DNA of 64,000 nucleotides from Robiginitalea myxolifaciens (GTDB taxonomy: Bacteria; Bacteroidota; Bacteroidia; Flavobacteriales; Flavobacteriaceae): the NCBI RefSeq assembly GCF_900115205.1, contig NZ_FOYQ01000001.1, positions 1,143,240-1,207,239 on the forward strand, given 5' to 3'. The position numbers and the translations under genes were made by a program. Positions within the stretch are counted from its first letter, which is position 1. The number at the start of each line of letters is the position of its first letter. Positions 17,543-29,796 of the stretch are shown piece by piece. Below the pieces are notes generated by a model. That model searched no databases and was not told the DNA's origin. It worked only from the letters and a program-made list of their open reading frames with translations.

Positions 17543-18463
17543 ATGGAGCGATTTCTATTCCTTTTTATTCACCTGGGCTTGCCGCTCATTATCTTGATGG
17601 CCGCATTGCGGATCCGGCCCAAGTCCTGGTTTGCGCTGATCAGCAATACCGCCCTCTACCTCTTAGTATTGACTTTCCTGTATTTCTGGGGGCAATGGCC
17701 TTTGGCCTTGAGCCTGACTTATAAATACGTGGTGCTGGCAATAGCACTCGCTGTACTGTGGAAGGGATATCGACGCATTCCCAAAATCAAAGCAACCTGG
17801 CCCATCGGTTTTTGGCGGTGGCTACGTGCAGGAATCGCAGCCGTATTGGCCTTGCTTTTTGCCCTTTTAGTAGATCAGCTGATTCAAGGACGAAGTTATC
17901 CAGAGGAAGGCACAGCCCTTGTTTTCCCCCTGAAAGATGGTTCTTATTTCATAAGTCTGGGGGGATCTAACCGGACTATTAACAACCATTACGGGACTTC
18001 AACCACTGCCCAATGGTATGCACTCGATGTCAATAAGCTGGGAGATTTTGGCATGGCCACTTCCACCTTGTGGGGAACCGCCAATGCCGAGCATTACATT
18101 TTCGGGGAACCCGTTTATGCCCCCTGTAGCGGGCGGGTAATTGAGGTGAAATCCGGGGTGCCAGACAATGAAGGCGCCAGCATGGATGTTGGACCGGAGG
18201 ATGGAATGGGGAACTATGTGGTCCTGAACTGTCAGGGGCTGATCATAACCCTGGTCCACCTGCAAAACAATAGCATTGTGGTGGAAGAAGGCCAATACAT
18301 CACAGTAGGCGATTTACTGGGCCGCGTAGGGAATTCTGGCTTCTCCCAGGAACCGCACCTCCACTTTCAGGCCGCCCGTATGGCCAAAGACTCCACCATG
18401 ATTCCCGTACCCATGCGCTTCGGTAAAAAAACGCCAGTGCGGGGGGATGTGATGGGGTACTGA
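17543..18463 (+). CDS. Membrane-anchored M23-family peptidase-like protein
   Basis: A 306-residue protein, started at the ATG at 17543; a longer frame from 17345 overlaps the opposite desaturase gene and is unlikely. Three to four transmembrane segments occupy about 1-125, then a LytM/M23 domain reaches the C-terminus: YALDV, a PVYAPCSGRVIEV segment, HLQNNSI and the metal-binding PHLHFQ (about 275-280). The first metal ligand site of M23 (H-x-G-x-D) is degenerate to WYALDV, so catalytic competence is uncertain. It may bind or cut peptidoglycan from the inner membrane. Confidence 0.85.
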   Translation: MERFLFLFIHLGLPLIILMAALRIRPKSWFALISNTALYLLVLTFLYFWGQWPLALSLTYKYVVLAIALAVLWKGYRRIPKIKATWPIGFWRWLRAGIAAVLALLFALLVDQLIQGRSYPEEGTALVFPLKDGSYFISLGGSNRTINNHYGTSTTAQWYALDVNKLGDFGMATSTLWGTANAEHYIFGEPVYAPCSGRVIEVKSGVPDNEGASMDVGPEDGMGNYVVLNCQGLIITLVHLQNNSIVVEEGQYITVGDLLGRVGNSGFSQEPHLHFQAARMAKDSTMIPVPMRFGKKTPVRGDVMGY

Positions 18464-18532
18464 TTTCAAGTATTAGATTAGAAATTGTAAGCTTTTTATT
18501 ACATTACAGCTTAAACCAACCACTTACCTAAA

Positions 18533-20029
18533 ATGAAATTACTTCGACCAGTACTGGTATGCTGCATGCCATTGCTATTCTCCGGCTGTTTTATTGGAAG
18601 ACTATTCCAGGACACCACTGTCAAGCGATATAGATCGGTTTCTTACCAAGAGATTACGGATACTCGCGTACCCTTAGTTGATATTTCGGTCTTTACAACG
18701 CGAATCAAACCTGATAAACCAATTGATAGACGTAAAACTCTTTGGGATTTAGATGGTGAAGGTGAAGCTAAACTTATAGAGGTTCTAAGTCAGCGATATG
18801 ATTCCAATGAGGTATTTGTTAAATCCTTGGGTAATGAGTTTTTTAAAACAAAGAATAATCTTGTCACCGACTACAGCACACAAAATTTGAGAATTGTCTT
18901 GTCTGTAGCCAAAAATCGTCGATACGGTTCGCTTGGAAAAGGATTCTCGTTAGCTGATAGAATTGAATACCTCAAAATTAATATCAGAAGTGATAGCTCT
19001 GGAATACATTTCACAAAGTGGAACAAATTTGAAACTGAATATGGAACAGTGAACATTGGTGATGTGACCTTTAACGAATCAATAAGTTTGACCGGGGGAT
19101 TGGGAGGATCACGGACGAGCAGTAATTCTTTTACAACCGCTTCGGAATCAGACTCGGCTACCAATGGAGTAACTGCCGTCGTTACACCTACGGCAGCGGT
19201 TACAGGAGGTAACAGTGTTTCAGAAGTTCAAAAGTTGGGATATAGATTTTTAGCATTAAATGGTAGAATCAACAATGACAGTTTGGTCCTTGAACAAGAA
19301 GGTATTCGAGACATTGATCTTGCCGGAAATATTATTCTAGATGTGGAAGTCCGTTTTGACAGTCTCCAAACGGAACCATTCTTTCAGTTAGAGGGGTTTG
19401 ACAAACCAAATGGGAATGGACAGAAGGTAGGTCGAATTGAAGTGCTTTTACCTAAATACAGATATAATCAGGAAGATATCTTTCCAACATATACGAAAGA
19501 AGTTAAAGTACCAATATTATATAAGTATGTATATCGGCATGTAAAGAATACAGGAGGTGCAAAAACGTTCTACGAATGGGATGACGACGTTGTATACTAT
19601 GACGATGAAGTTCTAACTGTAGATCACCTTCTAATGCGTGAAAAAGACTATCTACCAGAAATATATTTCATTGGGATGAATAATCAGCGGGTTCGCATGG
19701 AAACGGACCAGCCGAACACAATTGGCCTATTCTTTAGGAACAGACTTAGCGGCAAAGTAGACAATATTCAGTCATTAGATGTGAAAGAACTCCGAAACTT
19801 TATGACTTATTTACAACAAAAGTCTATGACCCAAGTTGGCCAATCTGCTTCAAGTAATCCAATCGTATTTGGAAATTATGAACTTGTTTCACAGGAGCAA
19901 CGATTTTGGCAAACTGACTCTGAATTTAATCCAGTTACTTGGCAAACAATCCGTGAGAATCGTGACGAATTATATGTCGATTATGCATTTAATTTCGATA
20001 ATATTACACGATATTTCTTTGCCGAATAA
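18533..20029 (+). CDS. Lipoprotein of unknown function
   Basis: A 498-residue predicted lipoprotein: signal peptide with lipobox LLFSGC (C about 19) at the N-terminus. The rest has no recognisable domain; it is rich in hydrophilic beta-like stretches, with a low-complexity threonine/serine/alanine patch near 185-225 (SRTSSNSFTTASESDS). Codon use is visibly more A+T-rich than its neighbours, which suggests recent transfer or a relaxed gene. It ends 28 bases before the next lipoprotein gene on the same strand, so the pair may form one transcript. Confidence 0.7.
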   Translation: MKLLRPVLVCCMPLLFSGCFIGRLFQDTTVKRYRSVSYQEITDTRVPLVDISVFTTRIKPDKPIDRRKTLWDLDGEGEAKLIEVLSQRYDSNEVFVKSLGNEFFKTKNNLVTDYSTQNLRIVLSVAKNRRYGSLGKGFSLADRIEYLKINIRSDSSGIHFTKWNKFETEYGTVNIGDVTFNESISLTGGLGGSRTSSNSFTTASESDSATNGVTAVVTPTAAVTGGNSVSEVQKLGYRFLALNGRINNDSLVLEQEGIRDIDLAGNIILDVEVRFDSLQTEPFFQLEGFDKPNGNGQKVGRIEVLLPKYRYNQEDIFPTYTKEVKVPILYKYVYRHVKNTGGAKTFYEWDDDVVYYDDEVLTVDHLLMREKDYLPEIYFIGMNNQRVRMETDQPNTIGLFFRNRLSGKVDNIQSLDVKELRNFMTYLQQKSMTQVGQSASSNPIVFGNYELVSQEQRFWQTDSEFNPVTWQTIRENRDELYVDYAFNFDNITRYFFAE

Positions 20030-20057
20030 TAAACTCTGGCATCATTAAAATCAGGCT

Positions 20058-21284
20058 ATGAAGTTTCTCAGGTTATTCCTCCTGTGCGTCCTTGTTGCAT
20101 CCTGTTCTTCCGACAGTCCGGAACCAGAACCCGAGGGAAATCCGAATCCACCTAATGAAAACCCGGATAATCCGGATGGTGAAACGCCGCCCGAGCCAGA
20201 GGAATTTCTCTATCCCTATGAGGTGACGGTGATAAACTTTGATCGCGGTGCGGAAACCGAACAGCAATTCGATCGGAATGGTGAATTCGTGCAAACGGTG
20301 GATATCAATTCCGAATTACAACTCGGCCCGGATGGATTTACGGGGAATTTTTCGCTCTTCCCTCCGGAATACAGTTTTGCCAGAACGCGGACTCCCGGAA
20401 GAATTTCTTTTAGAAATACGGCTACGGATGTCAATGAAGTAATCCAGCCGTACTGTTCGTCCGAATCTTTTGACGCCGGTGCCGCATTTTCATCTTCGGC
20501 CCAATTTACCGGTCATTTATTCTTTGGTGGCATGGGCAATGCCCGGATAGATGTTTTTTCCCGGCAAGAGAATAGCTGTACTACCTTAGAATTTCCCGAG
20601 TATAACCAGTTCTACCGTTTTCGAATAAACGAAAATGTGATGATTGTGGACAACGGGCAGCTCCCTTTTATTTTTCCGGACGGGGAACGACTGCTCTATT
20701 TTGTGGACCTGAATACCCTGGAGACTTATGATACCCTGGCAGTTTCCGACGATTTCGATGCCCTGGCGATTAATGGCGATGAACTATATCTCATCTATGT
20801 AATAACGAATACTGAGGTGGAATATGAAGTTCGGAACCTGGCTACGCTAGAAATCCTTACTCCTCGAACACCTACTTCCTTTTTTCCGCCGAATGGGCCC
20901 TTCCTCAGTGGACAATGGAATCAAGATACCTTTTATTATGATGTGCCCGGAGCGGGTCCCGGTCCCTTTGCCCTGCTGCCCGGGAAATTTGATTTTTCGG
21001 ACGACACCTTTGAGGTTGCCGATTTAGGTGCACTTTTAACCGCCTTTCAGGACGACTACTTTGAGCAAAATGGAAATATCCCGCTGGGATTCTCTTTTAC
21101 TACCTCACAATTTGATCCGGTGAGCGAGGATTTGGTACTTGGTTTTCAATTGACAGAAGACCCTTGCGGGTGCCAAAATTTTACAGGAGGAATTCTCTTT
21201 ACCAATTTCGATGCCGCCGAGTACCTGGCCTACTATATAGACCCGGTTCCCGGTGCAATACTTGTGGATTTTAGCGGTAACTAG
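20058..21284 (+). CDS. Exported lipoprotein with proline/glutamate-rich N-terminus
   Basis: A 408-residue predicted lipoprotein; signal peptide with lipobox ASC (C about 16), followed by a proline/glutamate/asparagine-rich spacer (about 20-55) typical of surface-exposed Bacteroidota lipoproteins. The body is a beta-rich region that I cannot place in a family; segments such as LLYFVDLNTLETYD look propeller-like. It converges on the large VPS10/BNR gene with an 11-base gap. Function unknown. Confidence 0.75.
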   Translation: MKFLRLFLLCVLVASCSSDSPEPEPEGNPNPPNENPDNPDGETPPEPEEFLYPYEVTVINFDRGAETEQQFDRNGEFVQTVDINSELQLGPDGFTGNFSLFPPEYSFARTRTPGRISFRNTATDVNEVIQPYCSSESFDAGAAFSSSAQFTGHLFFGGMGNARIDVFSRQENSCTTLEFPEYNQFYRFRINENVMIVDNGQLPFIFPDGERLLYFVDLNTLETYDTLAVSDDFDALAINGDELYLIYVITNTEVEYEVRNLATLEILTPRTPTSFFPPNGPFLSGQWNQDTFYYDVPGAGPGPFALLPGKFDFSDDTFEVADLGALLTAFQDDYFEQNGNIPLGFSFTTSQFDPVSEDLVLGFQLTEDPCGCQNFTGGILFTNFDAAEYLAYYIDPVPGAILVDFSGN

Positions 21285-21295
21285 AGCGCCTTAAC

Positions 21296-24475
<3,180 letters not shown>

Positions 24476-24576
24476 GGGTTGGTGTGTTATTAAGTAGTGT
24501 TAGATTTTGATCGATATGAATAACTTGATTGATGGAGCAAGAATTTACCGATTGAATATACATAGTGATGATTAAC

Positions 24577-24765
24577 TCATCTAGAGTTCTTAATTTTAAG
24601 CAATTCCTTCTTTACCTCTTCCCAGTATTGAGCTTTGTTCGGTTCTGGAGATATCTTGGTATACTCCCGTATTAGTTCACTACATAAATGCAGGGCAAAA
24701 TTCATCGGATCACTGTAAGCGGCATTTTCTTTTAATAGTTTTTCAGCTTCAAGTTTAGGCGGCAT
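24577..24765 (-). CDS. Small hypothetical protein
   Basis: A 62-residue open frame with charged, helical content and an ATG start (MPPKLEAEKLLKEN). It is not similar to a family I recognise. Its stop overlaps a short hairpin (GATGA-TTAAC-TCATC). It lies in the gap between the first VPS10/BNR gene and the defence operon, on the opposite strand to the operon. Reality as a gene is uncertain. Confidence 0.4.
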   Translation of the reverse strand: MPPKLEAEKLLKENAAYSDPMNFALHLCSELIREYTKISPEPNKAQYWEEVKKELLKIKNSR

Positions 24766-25314
24766 GATTTAAAAATAAGCAATTAACCATCGCAAGGACT
24801 GAGAACATAACAGCCTTTCAGATGAACTTATAATCAGTGGCAAAAAAGAATGCCGATGATCTCCCTAAAGTGAATCTTTCCCAATAAAGAATATACACTA
24901 TTTGCCACCATAATTTTGACTAAGTATATTTTTAGACACTTTTTTATCCCTTGGTGAAGGTTCAAGCAAAATTTCTTTTGGAAAAGTAGACCACTTTGAA
25001 GATTATAATAGCCCAAATAAGATTGAGGCAAACCTTAGGCGTCCAAATTCGGGAACACTAGGTTTAATGCTTAGGTATTGAACATACTAGCGTTTGGGGG
25101 AAAGACTAATTAAAGATGAAGAGGTCAAAAACAGTAGGTCAGTAGTTATAGTTGATATTAAGGCATTCACAACTAGTATAACCTGTAGTCTGGTAAATCT
25201 TTGTAATATTAACCCTACAGACTGTCTCCGCTATTCTGAAATTAATGGTATTTCATTTCATTAGGGCGTTTGCGGATAAAATAAACTGAATACAAAAAAA
25301 ACCTGCCGTTAAAT
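24766..25314. other. 549-base gap upstream of the defence operon
   Basis: No convincing gene is present. It is A+T-rich and holds an 8-base inverted repeat, GTGGCAAA at 24837-24844 and TTTGCCAC at 24901-24908, separated by 56 bases. A 65-codon minus-strand frame (24834-25031) looks like chance. The defence-operon promoter should lie in the right half, but I could not identify a clear -33/-7 pair. Confidence 0.5.
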
Positions 25315-28020
25315 ATGTTCAAAGAAGATTTTATTGACTTCATCAGAAAAGATCTCAATGAACTTAATGGCTTGAAGATTACTATTGAGAATAGGCCATA
25401 CGAGAATGTGTTGTACAATCTGCTTACACCGTATATCGCCTACAAAAATTCATTGGATGAATTTAATCGGGTTATTGCAATCTATACCCGAAGAGAAAGT
25501 AAACAACATAAATTACTGCCTTTTTTCATCGGTCTTTCCAGCTATTACAAAACATTTGAAGAGATAAGGAGTAAATCCCAGACTCCTTCAGAGAAATTAA
25601 CTTCTCTTGAGATCAAAATGTCCGGTATTAAGAGGCTATTACCTGATAAATTTTCTTATCTGAATAAACTCTGGAAAGTAAAGGGCCTGAGCATTAAACC
25701 TGACCGAAATCAGAATATTTGTTTGATTCTCCGGTCGGAAGAAAGAATCCCAAATGAAATTGCCCCTCGTATTCAGGATATTATAGGGCACTTGAAATCA
25801 AGTATTGAAGAATATGATGAATTTGTAAGAGTATTGGAAAATGCCCAGGCAGAACTTGACAGCTACATCGCTGAAAACAGAGACATCTTCCGATATTCAT
25901 CACTTTTGGAAAATTCCAATGGCAATATAGGAATTAATGAAATCCGTGAACTTGGGATGTTTGTTAATACTGTTCCAACAGCAGGCGTATTGCTATTTAC
26001 GAACAAAACCAAATACCGCGAGCTGCTGAAAGGCACAAAAATTAATGGCAAACAGGTAATGGACCATTTTCCCATTGCAGAAATCATAATTGATACGAAT
26101 GGTGAAATACAGGTAAATCAAAGTAACGAGGTGGCACATCCTGTAATGTATTTCTGTTCTCTGGATTATTATGCCGGATGGAGTGAAATTATTCAAAGCC
26201 TTGATTCCGTTTATGTGAATACCCTGATTATTGATGGATTTAATGAATTGGTCAAATCGAAACGAAACTTCAATGAACTGCGATTCAAAGGCTTTACAGA
26301 CTCGATCCGGGAGGCGCAGCAAAATAATGTGCTTAAGGATGTTTACTTTTTTGATCAGGACACCCACTTTGAAAACTTCATTAAACTTCAGGATTATAAT
26401 CTAAATCCATATCCATGGCTTCTGAATCATCTTGAGCGGCGTCTCTTGGACAGTCCTGACTCAGAAAGATCTGCTAATCATACCGTGATTTCCATTCAGG
26501 ATGATTTCGGCTCAGGGTTTTATAATTTATTCAAGCTTATCTCGATTCAATTAAAGTCCAAAATACGGGAATCACGGGATGATCAGCTTATTTCCGATGT
26601 ATTAAAGAGTCTGAAAGATGGATATTCGTTTTTAAGCAGAGCTACGAGTTTTTATTCGGAATCACTTAGAAATGACCTGTTGGAATATGTGAAGCGCCTG
26701 CAAAGTATATCCGAAATACTGTCATCAGTCTCTTTAAGAAATCAGATCCAAAAGCTTTCTGAATTTATCTCTGAATCCGAATATGAAAACAATAAAATTC
26801 AAACTATACGTCGCACGATAATTACAAGGAGTCTGAAAGGTAGAACCTGCCTTTTAAGTAGTAATATAAATTTAATTGATCGCATAGACATTCAAGGGCT
26901 TTTGGAAGAAGGCACAGAATGTGTTATAGATTTTAAGGGCATGGATGACGACTTAACAGATATAGAAGCATATGATAATCTATTTGTGCTTCAGTTTTAT
27001 GGTGAGATTACCCGGTCTATATTCCTACATGACCATTGCGAAAATCAGTTTGTTATTCTCAACAATAAATCAGAATTAGGTTATTACAAGAAATGCTTCC
27101 GTTTATTTACACCCCTTATATCAGAATTGTCCGATGCTGAATACAAATTACTACTGCTGAATTTGGAAGACAGGGAATATTTGATTGATGACTCCAAACT
27201 GACTTTTAAAATGGAGGATTACATAACACATGAAGATTGGGAAGAAATACCTGAAACAGCAGAGATTGATAATGAAAATTCTGATCAGGAGGAGATTCTG
27301 GATCTGTCTTTCCTGATAAAGGATATAATATCAAGAAATGAAACCGATGAGGAATCATCTGATAATAACTCTGAACATAGGGATTATCTTATATTCTATT
27401 TTGACGACAGAATTTTACGTGCCCCCCAAGAAAAATATTATCATGTCATTGTTAATCAAGACTCTGATAGCTCAAGGGACCATAAAGTTAAGGCAAAAGA
27501 TCTTGCAGTTGGTGACCAGATTTTCCTGATTGAGGACTTCAATGATGACTTTGAAGAACTGCTCTCCAGTCTGAAAACGGAATTCCCTGAATTAAACACC
27601 TATTTAGAGAAAGCAGATTCATGGAGAATTGATTTGAGGTGGAAATATGAACAGCTTGGAGGCTATTATTCTGAATTACAGTCCTACCTTGACGGGATGG
27701 GTATTAGTGTCTCAAATCCCACTGTAGAGAATTGGATTTCTGGAAGTACTATAGAACCGGAGCTTTTGGCGGATCTGTATGATGTGCTTTCAATAAATCC
27801 GGATTCAAAATGCCGGTTATTTGACAAGATGGAAGTTCTGGCAGCTACCAAATGGTTATCCAGATTCAGAACCTATTTATATAGGGCTTTGCTTCGATAT
27901 TCTGTTTATAAGGAGTTCGGAATGAAGGAAAATATCAGAGAATTACAATTAAAAGACCTTGTTGAAAAAATTCATCATAACAATATGGTGGAAATTAAGG
28001 AAATCCTAATGATTCAATAA
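25315..28020 (+). CDS. Large DrmE-like candidate protein, first gene of DISARM-like operon
   Basis: A 901-residue protein, first of a tightly packed plus-strand operon (next gene starts three bases after its stop). It has no motif I can name with certainty. The N-terminal two-thirds contain alpha-beta stretches that look like a degenerate helicase-like core (GVLLFTNKTKYRELL near 223-237; LIIDGFNELVKS near 304-315), then an acidic low-complexity patch (about 645-690), then a C-terminal segment with VKAKDLAVGDQIFLI (near 722-736) and a helical end. Size, position and partners DrmA/DrmB suggest DrmE, the class-2 DISARM component of unknown function. Identification is inference from context. Confidence 0.55.
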   Translation: MFKEDFIDFIRKDLNELNGLKITIENRPYENVLYNLLTPYIAYKNSLDEFNRVIAIYTRRESKQHKLLPFFIGLSSYYKTFEEIRSKSQTPSEKLTSLEIKMSGIKRLLPDKFSYLNKLWKVKGLSIKPDRNQNICLILRSEERIPNEIAPRIQDIIGHLKSSIEEYDEFVRVLENAQAELDSYIAENRDIFRYSSLLENSNGNIGINEIRELGMFVNTVPTAGVLLFTNKTKYRELLKGTKINGKQVMDHFPIAEIIIDTNGEIQVNQSNEVAHPVMYFCSLDYYAGWSEIIQSLDSVYVNTLIIDGFNELVKSKRNFNELRFKGFTDSIREAQQNNVLKDVYFFDQDTHFENFIKLQDYNLNPYPWLLNHLERRLLDSPDSERSANHTVISIQDDFGSGFYNLFKLISIQLKSKIRESRDDQLISDVLKSLKDGYSFLSRATSFYSESLRNDLLEYVKRLQSISEILSSVSLRNQIQKLSEFISESEYENNKIQTIRRTIITRSLKGRTCLLSSNINLIDRIDIQGLLEEGTECVIDFKGMDDDLTDIEAYDNLFVLQFYGEITRSIFLHDHCENQFVILNNKSELGYYKKCFRLFTPLISELSDAEYKLLLLNLEDREYLIDDSKLTFKMEDYITHEDWEEIPETAEIDNENSDQEEILDLSFLIKDIISRNETDEESSDNNSEHRDYLIFYFDDRILRAPQEKYYHVIVNQDSDSSRDHKVKAKDLAVGDQIFLIEDFNDDFEELLSSLKTEFPELNTYLEKADSWRIDLRWKYEQLGGYYSELQSYLDGMGISVSNPTVENWISGSTIEPELLADLYDVLSINPDSKCRLFDKMEVLAATKWLSRFRTYLYRALLRYSVYKEFGMKENIRELQLKDLVEKIHHNNMVEIKEILMIQ

Positions 28021-28023
28021 AAT

Positions 28024-29790
28024 ATGCCTGTTTTACCAAGTCACAGAATCCAATTCACGAACAGAGCGGAAAAAGAACTATTTGAAAAGGCGAAGAACAG
28101 TTCCTACTTCAATACAACAGAAAAGTTTCTTATACATTCTCTCAGATCTCAGCAAACCAGCAATAAACTGGTTGGAGAAGTGGATTTTGTGTATCTGGAC
28201 AAACAATTCATAATTTTTCTTGAAGCCAAAGGCGGCGAAGTTAAATATGACAGTTCTGAGGATCAATGGTACGTGCTGGGCGGTACAAAAAAAGGAGATC
28301 CGTTTGTTCAGGTGACTGATTACCTTTTCTATTTGCGAAATAAGCTTATACCTGAGCATTTTCCCAATAAGAACTTTCAGCACAGACTTGTTTTCGGTTA
28401 TGGCGTGATGTTTCCTCATGTGACCAGAAAAACTTCCTTTTCTAAAAAATCTGAACAATCAGGAACCTTCAGAAATGAAACTATTGAATATGATCCGAAA
28501 GTTATTTATACAAGTGAAGATCATGACCAGAAGGGAGGATTTGAGAACTACATCGAGCATCTGAAAACGTATTGGCTCAATCATGGCAGATATGAGGGAA
28601 GAACCTATGGAATAAACACCAAAGAACTACATGAAATTCGCAAATATTTCAGGGCTGATCTGATTTATGAGATTCCAGTAAGTAAGGTCATTAACTCAGA
28701 AATCACCAGTATTGAACAATTCACTCATGATCAATTCGGCATACTTGACAGTTTTGATCAAATCGGCAACCGGGGTATGGTCGTTACAGGTGGCCCGGGC
28801 ACGGGAAAAACTATCCTGGCAAAGGAGCTCTTAGTACGAAAAGCCTCGGAAGGGAAAAGATGCGCCTATTTTTGTTACAATAAGAACCTTGCAGGTGAAG
28901 TAGCCAGATATTTTAAAGATCTTGATCCGGATCTGCACATAGAATCTCACAATATTCACCAGTATCTTGTCAGTTGTTTAAAAGACAAGAATTTATTGCC
29001 TTCATTCGACCAGAAAGATCCGGCTTTCTGGAGTTCAATATTACCTCAGCATTTTAAGCAATGGTACGGGAGTCTTGGATTGAAGCAGTATGACTTCATC
29101 GTCGTTGACGAATCGCAGGATATTTTCAGTGAGGAAGTCTTAGAATCGATTTTCATTAATCTCAAAGGTGGTGTTGAATCAGGTAATTGGACTGTGTTTA
29201 TTGATTTGAAATATCAAGGGTTCTATGAAGGATTCGATTCTGAGTATTACAGTCTGTTTTTGCAACTCTATCCCTGCAACCTACAAACTCTTATAATGAA
29301 CTGCCGGAATCATGATGATATTATAGAAAAGGCCAGTATCCACAGCGGATTGGAGAAAATGCCTTGTCGGCGTACAAGTGCTCCGTTCAAGACAAGACTC
29401 AAATGGTACAAGAGTCCTGATCATTTCAGTAATCAGTTGAATAATCAAATTAGCGAGTGGTTAAAAAGTGGAATAGCGGCAGAGGAAATAACTATTCTAA
29501 CAATGGACAAAACTATGCTTAAAGTTGTCCTCAAAGAGCTGAAACAACCAACACATAAGGTGGATGAGCATTATCATTCAAAGGCTGGAAGAATTTCTGT
29601 TTCGACCGTGCATTCATATAAAGGGATGGAGAATGATTTTGTACTTGTGGTGGGACCTGACAGGTATGACAGGGCTGAAAAGGAGCTCATGTCCTTAATT
29701 TATGTCGCATATTCAAGGGCCAAAATTGGGCTGGTGATATTTATGGATAAAAGGATCGAGCAGCAAATTATCGGAAGTTTAATAGGTTAA
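28024..29790 (+). CDS. NERD-type nuclease fused to SF1 helicase (Nhi-like architecture)
   Basis: A 588-residue two-domain protein. Residues about 30-110 form a nuclease-related NERD-like domain with GEVDFVYL (D54) and FLEAKGGEVKY (E67, K69), a PD-(D/E)xK-type active site. The helicase begins with Walker A GGPGTGKT (256-263), has DESQD (361-365) as Walker B, and ends with a UvrD-like motif YVAYSRAKIGLVIF (about 560-573). The layout resembles Nhi, a single-protein anti-phage nuclease-helicase. Here it sits between DrmE-like and DrmA with short gaps, so it probably acts with the DISARM proteins on phage DNA in the cytosol. It may take the nuclease role of missing DrmC. Confidence 0.85.
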   Translation: MPVLPSHRIQFTNRAEKELFEKAKNSSYFNTTEKFLIHSLRSQQTSNKLVGEVDFVYLDKQFIIFLEAKGGEVKYDSSEDQWYVLGGTKKGDPFVQVTDYLFYLRNKLIPEHFPNKNFQHRLVFGYGVMFPHVTRKTSFSKKSEQSGTFRNETIEYDPKVIYTSEDHDQKGGFENYIEHLKTYWLNHGRYEGRTYGINTKELHEIRKYFRADLIYEIPVSKVINSEITSIEQFTHDQFGILDSFDQIGNRGMVVTGGPGTGKTILAKELLVRKASEGKRCAYFCYNKNLAGEVARYFKDLDPDLHIESHNIHQYLVSCLKDKNLLPSFDQKDPAFWSSILPQHFKQWYGSLGLKQYDFIVVDESQDIFSEEVLESIFINLKGGVESGNWTVFIDLKYQGFYEGFDSEYYSLFLQLYPCNLQTLIMNCRNHDDIIEKASIHSGLEKMPCRRTSAPFKTRLKWYKSPDHFSNQLNNQISEWLKSGIAAEEITILTMDKTMLKVVLKELKQPTHKVDEHYHSKAGRISVSTVHSYKGMENDFVLVVGPDRYDRAEKELMSLIYVAYSRAKIGLVIFMDKRIEQQIIGSLIG

Positions 29791-29796
29791 TCTGAT

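Noticed and set aside
24837-24908. Inverted repeat GTGGCAAA/TTTGCCAC as a mobile-element end
   Set aside because: Arms are only eight bases and 56 bases apart, with no transposase or target duplication.
24834-25031. 65-codon minus-strand frame upstream of the defence operon
   Set aside because: No family match, poor context and low-complexity composition; treated as chance.
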